A stretch of DNA of 64,000 bases, from the NCBI GenBank assembly GCA_014642895.1, contig BMJD01000010.1, positions 1-64,000 of the forward strand. The letters are read 5' to 3'. Source of the DNA: Lentibacillus populi. Lineage in GTDB: Bacteria; Bacillota; Bacilli; Bacillales; Amphibacillaceae. A program made the translations under genes and the position numbers. Below are positions 34,103 through 42,134 of the stretch, one piece after another. Under the pieces are notes generated by a model. The model worked only from the letters and a program-made list of their open reading frames with translations. It searched no databases and was not told where the DNA came from. Every line of letters begins with the position of its first letter. Positions within the stretch are counted from its first letter, which is position 1.

Positions 34103-34252
34103 TTAAAATCCTCCTACTGTGTGGTTGTCAGCTTCCTCATGTTTTCGTTCCACATCTGAAAAACGTGTTCTGTAAGGAAACCGTTCATCATGTTTTTTAA
34201 CGGAATCTGAGCCTTGCTGTGTAAATCTTCTCGACTTACTGTGCTTTCCCAT
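34103..34252 (-). CDS. small basic hypothetical protein
   Basis: A 49-residue frame with ATG at 34252 after GGGAGGAATCATC encodes a strongly charged peptide (MGKHSKSRRFTQQGS... ending in NHTVGGF). It has many Lys, Arg, His, Glu and Asp and no hydrophobic stretch. It lies back to back with the DUF3813 gene, sharing its Shine-Dalgarno region at the end of the frame. I do not recognise a family; spore-associated small proteins look similar but nothing proves this. Confidence 0.65.
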   Translation of the reverse strand: MGKHSKSRRFTQQGSDSVKKHDERFPYRTRFSDVERKHEEADNHTVGGF

Positions 34253-34410
34253 GATGATTCCTCCCAACAAAATAAGTGAACGTATATCCTACGCTCACTA
34301 CTAGTATGGATAGATGTTTTGCAAATATAGAAGGTAAATGCCGGAAATCAACAAAAACGAGATACTTACGGAACACTGTCACTGGGAAAACAATGATCCT
34401 GAATGAAGGG

Positions 34411-34500
34411 GATACTGTCCAGATCGAATAAGATACTGTTCGAGATAGAGGAAAAACTGCCCAAGTCGGATAAGATACTGTCCGAAATGGAAGGAATACT
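34411..34500. repeat. degenerate ~21-24-base tandem array
   Basis: GATACTGTCC(A/G)A-type units recur (GATACTGTCC, GATACTGTTC, ACTGCCC, GATACTGTCC), each followed by a purine-rich stretch. The units are diverged. The surrounding gap (34253-34571) has no gene. Confidence 0.5.
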
Positions 34501-34571
34501 TCTAAATAGAAGAAGAACTATCCAATAAATGAAATTACCATCAGGTACCGAATGGTAGAACAGGCGGAGTT

Positions 34572-35420
34572 CTACCTTGCTATATGGGTGTTTCCGTTTT
34601 TATCCAGGTTCAAATAATTTTCCAGAAAAACACCTATTCCATCTGCTTCATTCGTATCTGTTACGTGATCGGCAATGGTTTTCAGTTCATTAATGGCGTT
34701 TCCCATTGCAACACCGACACCAGCGTAATCGATCATTTCAAAGTCATTATCTTCATCTCCAAACGCAATAATTCGTTCTTCTGGGATATGATAATAATGA
34801 GCGACTTTTTTTAATCCAATTGCTTTATTCATCCCCTTCTTTACAATCTCAATGATATTCCATGGGGCGCCCCATTTGCGGTGCTCGATTAATTCTGCGT
34901 GATAATCGTCCAAATGGTTTCGTAATTTCTGAATGTGGTTTTCTTCCGGATGAATAAGCAATGATGTTGGATCATCCTTTAATTCATTTTTTAAGCTGCC
35001 AATCGTAAATGGCGGGTCATTCTGTGTTGTATGAAAAATTTCCAGGATTTTTTCATCATATTGATCAAGGTAAATATTGTCTTGTACCTCAGCAAGGATG
35101 TTTTGCACACCAATTTGGTAACAGGCATCAACGATTTTAAGAGCCGTTCTTTTTGGCATTGGATTATGCAATGCCTGCCAATTTTCATCGTATGGATGAT
35201 GGATCAGTGCACCGTTAAAGTTGACCATTGGTGTGTTTAATCCAAGTTCTTTATAATAATTAATGCTTGCACGATGCGGCCTGCCTGTTGAAATAACAAC
35301 AATATGACCTTCCTCTTTTGCTTTCATTACCGTTTGTTTGGTTCGGGGGCTAATTTCCTTCTTATCGGTTAAAAGTGTACCATCTAAATCCAACGCAATT
35401 AAATACCGTTTGTTTTCCAT
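34572..35420 (-). CDS. Cof-type HAD-superfamily phosphatase (YitU-like)
   Basis: The 282-residue HAD hydrolase has motif I LDLDGTLL (Asp11 and Asp13), motif II STGRPHR, motif III Lys near residue 200 (KGMNKAIGLK) and motif IV GDEDNDFEMI. The Cof subfamily dephosphorylates small metabolites; B. subtilis YitU can act on the flavin precursor. The setting (after yitT, before yitV and yitW) supports YitU. GAGG precedes the ATG. A GGTAGAAC / GTTCTACC hairpin overlaps the stop codon. Confidence 0.9.
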   Translation of the reverse strand: MENKRYLIALDLDGTLLTDKKEISPRTKQTVMKAKEEGHIVVISTGRPHRASINYYKELGLNTPMVNFNGALIHHPYDENWQALHNPMPKRTALKIVDACYQIGVQNILAEVQDNIYLDQYDEKILEIFHTTQNDPPFTIGSLKNELKDDPTSLLIHPEENHIQKLRNHLDDYHAELIEHRKWGAPWNIIEIVKKGMNKAIGLKKVAHYYHIPEERIIAFGDEDNDFEMIDYAGVGVAMGNAINELKTIADHVTDTNEADGIGVFLENYLNLDKNGNTHIAR

Positions 35421-35596
35421 TAGTTTTCACCTCGCCTGAACCTAGTTTATAAGTGATTCATCAGAATGTAAAGGATAATATTGCACGAACGCAAAAAGTT
35501 AACACACCATTTACTTTCGGATATTCAAACTGTTTGCAAATGGGTGCTGAATAATACTAATATGTACTTATATATAATATTGACGAGAGGATCTTG

Positions 35597-36361
35597 ATGA
35601 TGATTGGTGTATTACATAAAAACTTCAATAAAGTTCCAGCATTAGTTGTTGTTGACGCGAATAAGGAAAAGGAGGCCTTACCGGTTGTCATCTATTTTCA
35701 CGGTTTTACGAGTGCGAAAGAACATAGTTTACCGATAGCGTATTTATTAGCTGAGAAGGGATACCGTGTTGTTCTGCCTGATAGCGAATACCATGGAGAG
35801 CGTGAGATTGTAATTTCAGCACTAAAAAAACAAATTTCATTTTGGGATATTGTGATGCAGAATGTAAAGGAATTAAAAGAGATCAAGGATGAACTTGAGA
35901 AGCGGGAATTGATTGTAGACAACCGAATTGGGGTTGCCGGGACAAGTATGGGCGGAATTACAACCTCGGCTGCATTAACGCAATATTCCTGGATAAAAGC
36001 TGCTGCCGTGTTAATGGGATCCCCAAAAATCACCACCTATGCTAAAACATTGGTTAACAGCTTTAAAAAAATGGGGAAACTGCCTGTAACAGAAGAAGAG
36101 ATCGATCAATTGTATGAAGAACTTGTGACTTTTGACCTGTCAAAACAGGCAGAAAAACTTGATCAGCGGCCATTATTATTTTGGCACGGCGAAAGTGACT
36201 CCGTTGTTCCGTTTGATCATTCGTACACCTTTTATGATGAAGCAAGACATCAATATACGAATCAGGATCATATTCGTTTTATCAAAGAAGCAAATCGTGA
36301 TCATAAAGTGAGCCGTTACGCCATTTTGGAAACTGTAAAATGGTTTGATACACATTTGTAA
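35597..36361 (+). CDS. yitV: alpha/beta hydrolase (YitV-like esterase)
   Basis: The 254-residue alpha/beta hydrolase has the oxyanion segment YFHGFTSAKEH near residue 36, the nucleophile elbow GTSMGG (Ser about 117), the acid in HGESDSVVP and the C-terminal His in REANRDHKV-type context. The substrate is unknown. ATG at 35597 has AGAGG 6 bases upstream; a second ATG follows immediately. It corresponds in position to B. subtilis yitV. Confidence 0.88.
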   Translation: MMIGVLHKNFNKVPALVVVDANKEKEALPVVIYFHGFTSAKEHSLPIAYLLAEKGYRVVLPDSEYHGEREIVISALKKQISFWDIVMQNVKELKEIKDELEKRELIVDNRIGVAGTSMGGITTSAALTQYSWIKAAAVLMGSPKITTYAKTLVNSFKKMGKLPVTEEEIDQLYEELVTFDLSKQAEKLDQRPLLFWHGESDSVVPFDHSYTFYDEARHQYTNQDHIRFIKEANRDHKVSRYAILETVKWFDTHL

Positions 36362-36364
36362 GAG

Positions 36365-36530
36365 GATGTTCAAAAAGTACCAAAAGTAAGCGGTCAATCT
36401 CGAGCTGGCAATAGGGGATCTTCTGCCAAAACCACCTACGACAATCGCCAACGTTAGGAGTCAGCACATTCTGTTCAAATCCGTGCTCGGAAACTCGCCG
36501 CCTAGGCCTTCAAGACCTTTGCACAAGTAC
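36365..36530. repeat. decayed TTCAAAAAG-family element
   Basis: The left end GGATGTTCAAAAAGTACC, followed by AAAAGTAAGCGG, matches the 49-base palindrome at 30862 (TGTTCAAAAAGTCACC, ATGATAAGCGG). The right half is diverged (CTCGCCGCCTAGGCCTTCAAGACC) and no clean right end is visible. It fills the gap between yitV and the DUF59 gene; the right boundary is uncertain. Confidence 0.5.
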
Positions 36531-36615
36531 GTACTATAAGGTGTGAGGTAAATCATTTAAAAAAACATGGAAATATGTTTAAATAAGAATAAGAAACAGG
36601 TAGGGAGGTATTCTG

Positions 36616-36927
36616 ATGGATGAAGCGTTACAGGATAACATACTAGGTGCACTCGAAAATGTTATTGACCCAGAATTGGGCATTGATATTGTAAACCTTG
36701 GTCTCATATACGGTGTTGATTTGAAAGATGACGGTGTTTGTGATGTAACCATGACGCTCACTGCAATGGGTTGCCCACTTTCCGCGCATATTGAAGCTGA
36801 CATTAAACGGGCACTTGATGACATCCCTGAAATAAAAGAAGTTAACGTGAACATCGTATGGAATCCGCCATGGGGCAAAGATAAAATGTCGCGTTATGCA
36901 AAGATTGCATTAGGCATTCCAGATTGA
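36616..36927 (+). CDS. yitW: MIP18/DUF59 family iron-sulfur assembly factor (YitW-like)
   Basis: The 103-residue protein has the DUF59 signature: NVIDPELGIDIVNLGLIYGV near residue 15, the cysteine in TAMGCPLSAH near residue 55 and NIVWNPPWGKDKMS at the end. Members of this family help to assemble or transfer iron-sulfur clusters (SufT, MIP18). The gene is in the yitW position. A paralogue is encoded at 38455-38757 in the DUF2249 operon. Confidence 0.92.
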   Translation: MDEALQDNILGALENVIDPELGIDIVNLGLIYGVDLKDDGVCDVTMTLTAMGCPLSAHIEADIKRALDDIPEIKEVNVNIVWNPPWGKDKMSRYAKIALGIPD

Positions 36928-37014
36928 TCAGTGTTATGGTACAAGGTTGATTCATTAGTGATGGATCAGCCTTTTTACTTTTCAAAATGAGATTTTTAAA
37001 ATGAGGGCTTGGAT

Positions 37015-37515
37015 ATGCAAACATGCCAAATAGTTGGTTATAAAAATTCAGGTAAAACAACTGTAATGAAGTATTTGATAACGCACTTTTCCAAAAAGGG
37101 CTTGAAAGTCGGTTCGTTAAAACATCACGGACATGGAGGAGAGCCCGCATTAATAAAGAATACGGATAATTATCAGCATTTTGCAGCAGGTGCAAGCGTT
37201 AGTCTGGTTCAAGGAGAAACTAACAGCCAAATAATCCTTCCGAATCTGGATTTAACAGAACTTATTCGATTATTTACATTATTGCAGATTAATTTATTGT
37301 TTGTAGAAGGGTTTAAACAAGCGGATTTTCCCAAAATTGTTTTATTAAAATGTGAAGAGGACAAATCGCTTTTAAACAAGCTTTCGTCGATAATTGCAGT
37401 AGGATCATGGGATGAAGGCCTGCTAAAAGGTGTAAATTATCCTGCGTTTCCGATCACAAACATGGAAGCACATGTAATTAAGCTGGCGGATTACATACTG
37501 GACGGAAGGTGTTAG
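37015..37515 (+). CDS. mobB: molybdopterin-guanine dinucleotide biosynthesis protein MobB
   Basis: MobB is the GTP-binding helper of MobA in making the guanine dinucleotide form of molybdenum cofactor. The 166-residue protein has the P-loop GYKNSGKT (residues 8-15), LKVGSLKHHGHGG and LFVEGFKQADFPKIVLL, all typical. The start at 37015 has GAGGG 7 bases upstream; a TTG two codons earlier is too close. It leads a three-gene cofactor operon with moaE and moaD, and the consumer, formate dehydrogenase, lies 5 kb downstream. Confidence 0.92.
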   Translation: MQTCQIVGYKNSGKTTVMKYLITHFSKKGLKVGSLKHHGHGGEPALIKNTDNYQHFAAGASVSLVQGETNSQIILPNLDLTELIRLFTLLQINLLFVEGFKQADFPKIVLLKCEEDKSLLNKLSSIIAVGSWDEGLLKGVNYPAFPITNMEAHVIKLADYILDGRC

Positions 37516-37516
37516 G

Positions 37517-37990
37517 ATGGCAAAGGATTTTTGGATTACCGATCAGCCGATAAACCTGAATGATTGCATCGCAAAGGTTGTTCGTACCGAGGCGGGAGCG
37601 ATTAATACATTTATTGGCACCGTTCGCGAATTTACGAAGGGTAAGCGAACATTATTTTTGGAATACCAGGCATATATTGCAATGGCGGAGAAAAAGCTTT
37701 GCCAAATCGGTAATGAAATAAGTGAAAAATGGCCGGATGCCAAAACAGCAATTGTACATCGTATCGGTCGTTTGGAGCTTTCCGATATTGCTGTTGTCAT
37801 TGCTGTTTCGACTCCACATCGAAATGATGCCTTTGCGGCAAGCAGATATGCCATTGAACGAATTAAGGAAATTGTCCCGATCTGGAAAAAGGAACACTGG
37901 GAAGATGGCACCGAGTGGATAGGTGATCAGAAAGAAATGGTTTCTTATATGGACAATCTGCCAACAGAGGAGGAAATGAAAAATGATTGA
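37517..37990 (+). CDS. moaE: molybdopterin synthase catalytic subunit MoaE
   Basis: The 157-residue MoaE inserts dithiolene sulfur into precursor Z together with MoaD. Marks are INTFIGTVREFTKGK (about residues 29-43), YQAYIAMAEKKL, HRIGRLELSDIAV and the conserved lysine segment PIWKKEHWEDGTEWIG. It lies one base after mobB and overlaps moaD by 8 bases. Confidence 0.95.
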   Translation: MAKDFWITDQPINLNDCIAKVVRTEAGAINTFIGTVREFTKGKRTLFLEYQAYIAMAEKKLCQIGNEISEKWPDAKTAIVHRIGRLELSDIAVVIAVSTPHRNDAFAASRYAIERIKEIVPIWKKEHWEDGTEWIGDQKEMVSYMDNLPTEEEMKND

Positions 37991-38216
37991 TGTGTTATTT
38001 TTTGCCGAGTTGCGGGAAGCGATAGGAAAGGAGAAAATTTCTGTCGAAGCGGATGTTGTTTCGGTCAAGGAGTTAAAAGCAAAATTGCTGGCAACCTATC
38101 AGTTGGAAAACCTTGATAATGCGATGATTGCGGTTAACGAGGAGTATCAAACCGAAGAAGCGAAAATTGCGGATGGTGATGTCGTCGCATTTATTCCGCC
38201 GGTTAGCGGGGGATGA
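37983..38216 (+). CDS. moaD: molybdopterin synthase sulfur carrier MoaD
   Basis: The 77-residue ubiquitin-like protein ends in FIPPVSGG; the C-terminal Gly-Gly is thiocarboxylated to carry sulfur to MoaE. GGAGG inside the end of moaE serves as ribosome site. The three-gene set lacks moaA, moaC, moaB and moeA, which must be elsewhere. Confidence 0.95.
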   Translation: MIDVLFFAELREAIGKEKISVEADVVSVKELKAKLLATYQLENLDNAMIAVNEEYQTEEAKIADGDVVAFIPPVSGG

Positions 38217-38318
38217 TGGAGCCATTTGCATAGAGATATCATAAAAAAAATAGGCTTCTTCAAGGAGAGGCCTACGATTACCTGCTAACTCCTCCTTATT
38301 AAGAGGAGGCGCCATAGT

Positions 38319-38346
38319 GGCTAAAGATATAGCGGTATCTTTAGCC
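38319..38346 (+). terminator. hairpin downstream of moaD
   Basis: GGCTAAAGATA and TATCTTTAGCC form a perfect 11-base stem, followed by TTTAGTATTTTA. It is preceded by a second small stem (CTCCTCCTTATTAAGAGGAG). It probably ends the mobB-moaE-moaD transcript. Confidence 0.6.
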
Positions 38347-38369
38347 TTTAGTATTTTATTATGTATTAA

Positions 38370-38456
38370 CGCTGCAATACCCACCTCTAAGTGTGAGTAA
38401 ACTAAAAACGCTACGTCCTGTGTGTCGGAAACCCCCGCTGAATGAAGCTTCACTTT
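38370..38456. repeat. IS200/IS605-like end sequences (possible non-autonomous element), copy 1
   Basis: CTGCAATACCCACCTCTAAGTGTG at one end and ACCCCCGCTGAATGAAGCTTCA at the other resemble, in order and orientation, the ends of the stretch at 52331-52532. No transposase is inside. The right end touches the stop codon of the DUF59 gene. Confidence 0.4.
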
Positions 38457-38757
38457 ATGCAAACCCTAGCATTTCTTTTGCCCGGTCACTCATTTTATCA
38501 GGTGACCATGCCGGTTCCCAAACGAGGTTAACATCAATCTCAGCAACCCCTTCAATTTGACCGACTCGATATTTTACTCCGTTAGCAATGCTATCATGCA
38601 TCGGGCATCCGGGGGTCGTAAGTGTCATCGTGATTTTAACGTTATCATTATCATCCAGTTCAATCGCATAAATAAGCCCCAAATCCATAATATTAACACC
38701 AAGTTCCGGATCAATCACTTCAAATAATGATGCCCTAACCTCTGTTAATAATGACAT
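38455..38757 (-). CDS. MIP18/DUF59 family iron-sulfur assembly factor (SufT/PaaD-like)
   Basis: The 100-residue protein has FEVIDPELGVNIMDLGLIY, the cysteine in TTPGCPMHDS and LVWEPAWSPDKMS. It is a paralogue of the 36616 gene, but sits as the last gene of the FNR-linked operon DUF2249-DUF2249-membrane protein. Iron-sulfur repair under low oxygen or NO is a plausible role. It lies 21 bases after the membrane protein gene. Confidence 0.9.
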   Translation of the reverse strand: MSLLTEVRASLFEVIDPELGVNIMDLGLIYAIELDDNDNVKITMTLTTPGCPMHDSIANGVKYRVGQIEGVAEIDVNLVWEPAWSPDKMSDRAKEMLGFA

Positions 38758-38778
38758 TTCTAATCTCTCCTTTCATTA

Positions 38779-40026
38779 TTAAACAAGCAGCACGCGGATA
38801 ATGGATATTGTGTAAAGTAATGAAGTTAACGCGAGCAGAGCCTGAAAAATAAGTAAAAATATACTAAGTTGTAATAACCCGGACAGCATGAGTCCTGCAA
38901 CACTAATGATAAACAACACAAGCAGTATTACAGCCACTTTTTCATTAACCATATCTTTTAATGTCGGAACTTTTTCCTTGCCGATTCGTTCCGAGTATTT
39001 GTATGTCCACCATAGAAATGGAACAATTTTGTATAAATATCCTAAAATGCTAAAGATGATCCAGCCCATCACATAAAGAAAAATCAACCAGCTCCAAATC
39101 AATTGATTACTTACCTGAAAAAGATATAGCCCTACAGCGATTATATGGACACCTAAACCAATATGAATGGCTAACAAAGAAAATGAAAAAGGACGATCCA
39201 ATTTTTTCTTAATTCGTTTTGCGAGGATTTCCCGAATATCAAAGAAAAAGAAGCTAAATCCGGCTAACAGCAAAATCCAGCCAATTCCTGATAACAATGC
39301 ACTTCCTGTCCAAAATGATCCAATTAATCCGAGCAATCCTGCAATATAGGTAAAGAAGGCGGTTTTTGCCCATTTCATCGAATAACCATGAGATAAACTG
39401 AACATGGGGACAAGCTTATAGGAAAACCCGAAAATCAGCAAGGTGAACCATCCAGCAACGCCAAGTACGATATGCGTATGCAAAATGGTATTATGGTTAC
39501 CAACACCGCCAAAGGCAAAATTCCATGCTAACAAAAATCCGGCAACAATTGTTAAAAAAAAGCAGGTAATTGCTCCAAGAACAAATAGGGTCATTGAATT
39601 TCTCTTTTGCTGCCTTAAGATCGTTTTAGCCATCTGAATCACAAACATAATGATCCCAATAATGGCCATAATTCCACCGTAGATAGCCTGGTCAGGTTTC
39701 AAGCCCAGTAACAACGCAAAAACTGTTATCCCAATAGCGGTAACAAGAAATTGGATAAAACCAAATGTTTGATTCCATATCGGTGTCAGGAAGGCAACAG
39801 GGACAAGCTGATACATTGCCCCCATCGCAATCATGACAGCATATCCTAACAGCAAAAAATGAGCCCCCATCCAGATGTCGGGGATGCGAAAATTTCCCGC
39901 AGCTAATAGATCATTATTTACAAAAAGTATTATTTGTGCTGCTACTAATGCTATTAGCGCATAAAGAATAAAAGCCAGTGGTAATTTAATGTTTGTGTCT
40001 GATTTCATGCTCGTACCGGGCATCAT
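38779..40026 (-). CDS. heme-copper-oxidase-I-like membrane protein of the DUF2249 operon
   Basis: The 415-residue protein has about twelve helices. GAHFLLLGYAVMIAMGAMYQLVPVAF near residue 49 and LHTHIVLGVAGWFTLLIFGFSYKLVPMF near residue 180 each place histidines in helices like heme-binding sites of oxidase subunit I, but there is no His-His CuB pair and no subunit II. It resembles the solitary protein at 26849-28075 and NnrS-like NO-response proteins in general form. The gene is flanked by two DUF2249 genes and a DUF59 gene, all within a few bases, under an FNR-type box. A function in NO or low-oxygen metabolism is inferred. Confidence 0.7.
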   Translation of the reverse strand: MMPGTSMKSDTNIKLPLAFILYALIALVAAQIILFVNNDLLAAGNFRIPDIWMGAHFLLLGYAVMIAMGAMYQLVPVAFLTPIWNQTFGFIQFLVTAIGITVFALLLGLKPDQAIYGGIMAIIGIIMFVIQMAKTILRQQKRNSMTLFVLGAITCFFLTIVAGFLLAWNFAFGGVGNHNTILHTHIVLGVAGWFTLLIFGFSYKLVPMFSLSHGYSMKWAKTAFFTYIAGLLGLIGSFWTGSALLSGIGWILLLAGFSFFFFDIREILAKRIKKKLDRPFSFSLLAIHIGLGVHIIAVGLYLFQVSNQLIWSWLIFLYVMGWIIFSILGYLYKIVPFLWWTYKYSERIGKEKVPTLKDMVNEKVAVILLVLFIISVAGLMLSGLLQLSIFLLIFQALLALTSLLYTISIIRVLLV

Positions 40027-40028
40027 GT

Positions 40029-40244
40029 TTAATCACCAGTCTTTGTTATGATAATCTTGAAACTTCCATCTTCCTGAGGTTCTGTTTCATGCAAATATCC
40101 GCGCTCATTTAATTCCTCGTACAAAAACATCGGACGACGGTCATTGATAATGGTTAACGACTCACCGCTGTTCATCTTGTCCAATGCCTTTAGTGTACGC
40201 ATCATTGGCTTTGGTGGTTCTAGTCCACGATTATCAATAATCAT
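40029..40244 (-). CDS. DUF2249 domain protein
   Basis: The 71-residue protein has the DUF2249 (TusA-like fold) marks DNRGLEPPKPMMRTLKALDKM, LTIINDRRPMFLYEEL and the C-terminal FKIIITK strand. DUF2249 proteins often accompany hemerythrin-like and nitrogen-oxide genes; their function is unknown. It lies 2 bases before the membrane protein gene and 3 after the other DUF2249 gene. Confidence 0.88.
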   Translation of the reverse strand: MIIDNRGLEPPKPMMRTLKALDKMNSGESLTIINDRRPMFLYEELNERGYLHETEPQEDGSFKIIITKTGD

Positions 40245-40247
40245 ACT

Positions 40248-40490
40248 TCATTCAACTCCTTTTTTGATATAGGTAACTTTCCAGTGCTTTTTCGCTACTT
40301 TTTCGGCTTCATGTGTGAACCCTTTGCGCTTTAAAACAGCATGTAAAGGAACAGGATTAAAGGGTGCGTGTAATACAAGTGCTTGCCCATCTTCCAACTG
40401 CTTCACGGCTCCCATGATTTTATCGAAAGGCTCTTTTTTTAAACGAAGATCCTCCCGTACATCTAACTCGATAAATTTTTTTGTGCTCAT
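40248..40490 (-). CDS. DUF2249 domain protein, first gene of the operon
   Basis: The 80-residue protein has FIELDVREDLRLKKEPFDKIM, a variant of the DUF2249 start, followed by GQALVLHAPFNPVPLHAVLKRKG and a C-terminal HWKVTYIKK strand. It differs from its downstream neighbour, so the pair is not a recent duplication. GAGGTG precedes the start. The FNR box and a TATCAT -10 upstream fit a class II activated promoter. Confidence 0.88.
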   Translation of the reverse strand: MSTKKFIELDVREDLRLKKEPFDKIMGAVKQLEDGQALVLHAPFNPVPLHAVLKRKGFTHEAEKVAKKHWKVTYIKKGVE

Positions 40491-40564
40491 TGAACTATCA
40501 CCTCGTATTACGGATTCATATGCCTTTGTTATACCCCATGATAATTATTTTCAATTAGAAAAGT

Positions 40565-40580
40565 AGTGATTAATGTCACA
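40565..40580 (-). promoter_or_regulatory. FNR box of the DUF2249 operon
   Basis: On the minus strand TGTGA-CATTAA-TCACT differs from the consensus TGTGA-N6-TCACA in one base. A TATCAT -10 (40538-40543) is placed so that the box centre would be at -41.5, as for FNR-activated promoters of B. subtilis. Confidence 0.75.
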
Positions 40581-40672
40581 AGTCCATATGCAACGTAAAA
40601 CGTGAAACATCACCAAGAATGTGGGAACGTAATGGAAAGCGCGATGAAAATTCAATAAAGTCAAAATGCTGG

Positions 40673-40701
40673 TTGACTTGCATACGCTTACATGATAAAT
40701 T
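40673..40701 (+). promoter_or_regulatory. promoter of the OFA transporter gene with a cre-like site
   Basis: TTGACT, 17 bases, TAAATT gives a sigma-A-type promoter 55 bases before the gene. The spacer (40679-40692) reads TGCATACGCTTACA; its complement TGTAAGCGTATGCA resembles the catabolite-responsive element TGWAANCGNTNWCA with two mismatches. CcpA control is therefore possible. Confidence 0.5.
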
Positions 40702-40755
40702 TGCTTTAAATTTAATTCACAAAGTGTTTATAATTGAAAACCAAAAGGGGAGAGG

Positions 40756-42045
40756 ATGTCATTGGAGAGGGTTAAAAATCGCTGGTTAATTGCTGCCTCT
40801 GCTGTCGGGGTTCATATTTCGATTGGATCCGCCTATGCATGGAGTGTTTTTACAAATCCGATGGTAGACCAATTTGGCTGGAGTACGACAGAAATTTCGC
40901 TCGTTTTTAGTATTGCCATTTTTATTTTGGGGTTTGCTGCTGCTTTTATGGGCAGATTTGTTGAAAAACATGGACCGAGAAAATCAGCAATGCTGGCTGC
41001 GCTGTTTTTTGGTGTCGGTGTAGCTGGTTCAGGTCTTGCCACAGCAATGGAATCATTGCTTCTATTGTATTTTTTCTACGGTATTATCGGTGGAATTGGT
41101 TTGGGGATAGGATACATAGCTCCAGTATCGACGCTGGTCAAATGGTTCCCCGATCATCGGGGACTTGCTACGGGTCTTGCCATTATGGGCTTTGGTTTTG
41201 CGGCATTAATTAGTGGCCCGGCAGCTGCATCCTTAATCGTTAAAGTAGGAATTTCCAACACGTTTTTTATTCTTGGAATTATTTATTTTGCCGTTATGAG
41301 CCTCGCCTCTTTGTATCTTGCCCCACCGCCAAAGGGCTGGGCACCTAAAGGATTTCGAGAAAGTGAACAAAATGGTACACGAAAAATTAAACCGGATCTT
41401 TCCCAGCTTACTGCGAATGAAGCAATAAAAACGCGCCGGTTTTGGATGTTATGGTTTATGCTGTTTTTGAATGTAACATGTGGAATTGCTATCATTTCAG
41501 TTGCATCTCCAATGGCTCAGCAAATTGCCGGGATGACACCTGCCGCGGCTGCAGCCATGGTTGGAATTATGGGGTTATTTAATGGTGGCGGTCGGATCGG
41601 CTGGGCAACGTTGTCAGACTATATCGGACGTCCAAATGTTTATACCACGTTTTTTGTGATTCAAATTGCTGCATTCTTGCTTTTGCCATTTGCTGCAAGT
41701 GCAATATTGCTGCAAATACTGGTGTTTTTCATTGTGTCCTGTTACGGTGGTGGCTTCTCATCCGTTCCTGCTTATATTGGCGATATATTCGGGACAAAAC
41801 AGCTCGGTGCTATTCACGGTTATATTCTGACTGCCTGGGCAATGGCTGGCGTGGCTGGTCCGCTTCTTTTATCACTAATTTATGATTCAACGAAAAGCTA
41901 CAATATTACGATGTTTGTCTTTGGCATTCTTTTCATCGTTGCTTTGATTCTTTCCCTATGGATCAGGGTTGATATGAAACGATTACAAGGTGAGCAATAT
42001 GATGCAAACATCGAAATTTCGGGTATTGTTAATGAACCACGTTAG
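40756..42045 (+). CDS. OFA-family MFS transporter (probable formate/oxalate transporter)
   Basis: The 429-residue, 12-helix transporter starts RWLIAASAVGVHISIGSAYAWSVFTNPM and has RFVEKHGPRKSAM and GRIGWATLSDYIGRPNVY loops, as in the oxalate:formate antiporter (OFA) family. It lies 90 bases before fdhD and the formate dehydrogenase gene, so formate is the likely substrate; related proteins carry lactate or oxalate. The start at 40756 follows AAGGGGAGAGG. Confidence 0.88.
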   Translation: MSLERVKNRWLIAASAVGVHISIGSAYAWSVFTNPMVDQFGWSTTEISLVFSIAIFILGFAAAFMGRFVEKHGPRKSAMLAALFFGVGVAGSGLATAMESLLLLYFFYGIIGGIGLGIGYIAPVSTLVKWFPDHRGLATGLAIMGFGFAALISGPAAASLIVKVGISNTFFILGIIYFAVMSLASLYLAPPPKGWAPKGFRESEQNGTRKIKPDLSQLTANEAIKTRRFWMLWFMLFLNVTCGIAIISVASPMAQQIAGMTPAAAAAMVGIMGLFNGGGRIGWATLSDYIGRPNVYTTFFVIQIAAFLLLPFAASAILLQILVFFIVSCYGGGFSSVPAYIGDIFGTKQLGAIHGYILTAWAMAGVAGPLLLSLIYDSTKSYNITMFVFGILFIVALILSLWIRVDMKRLQGEQYDANIEISGIVNEPR

Positions 42046-42134
42046 TGGAATCATCGGCGCTTGTTAGAAATATAATTTAATAGTCGGTCTTACGTGGGAA
42101 AAGGTATGGTTTATGGTCAAAGGGAGGAGCGATT

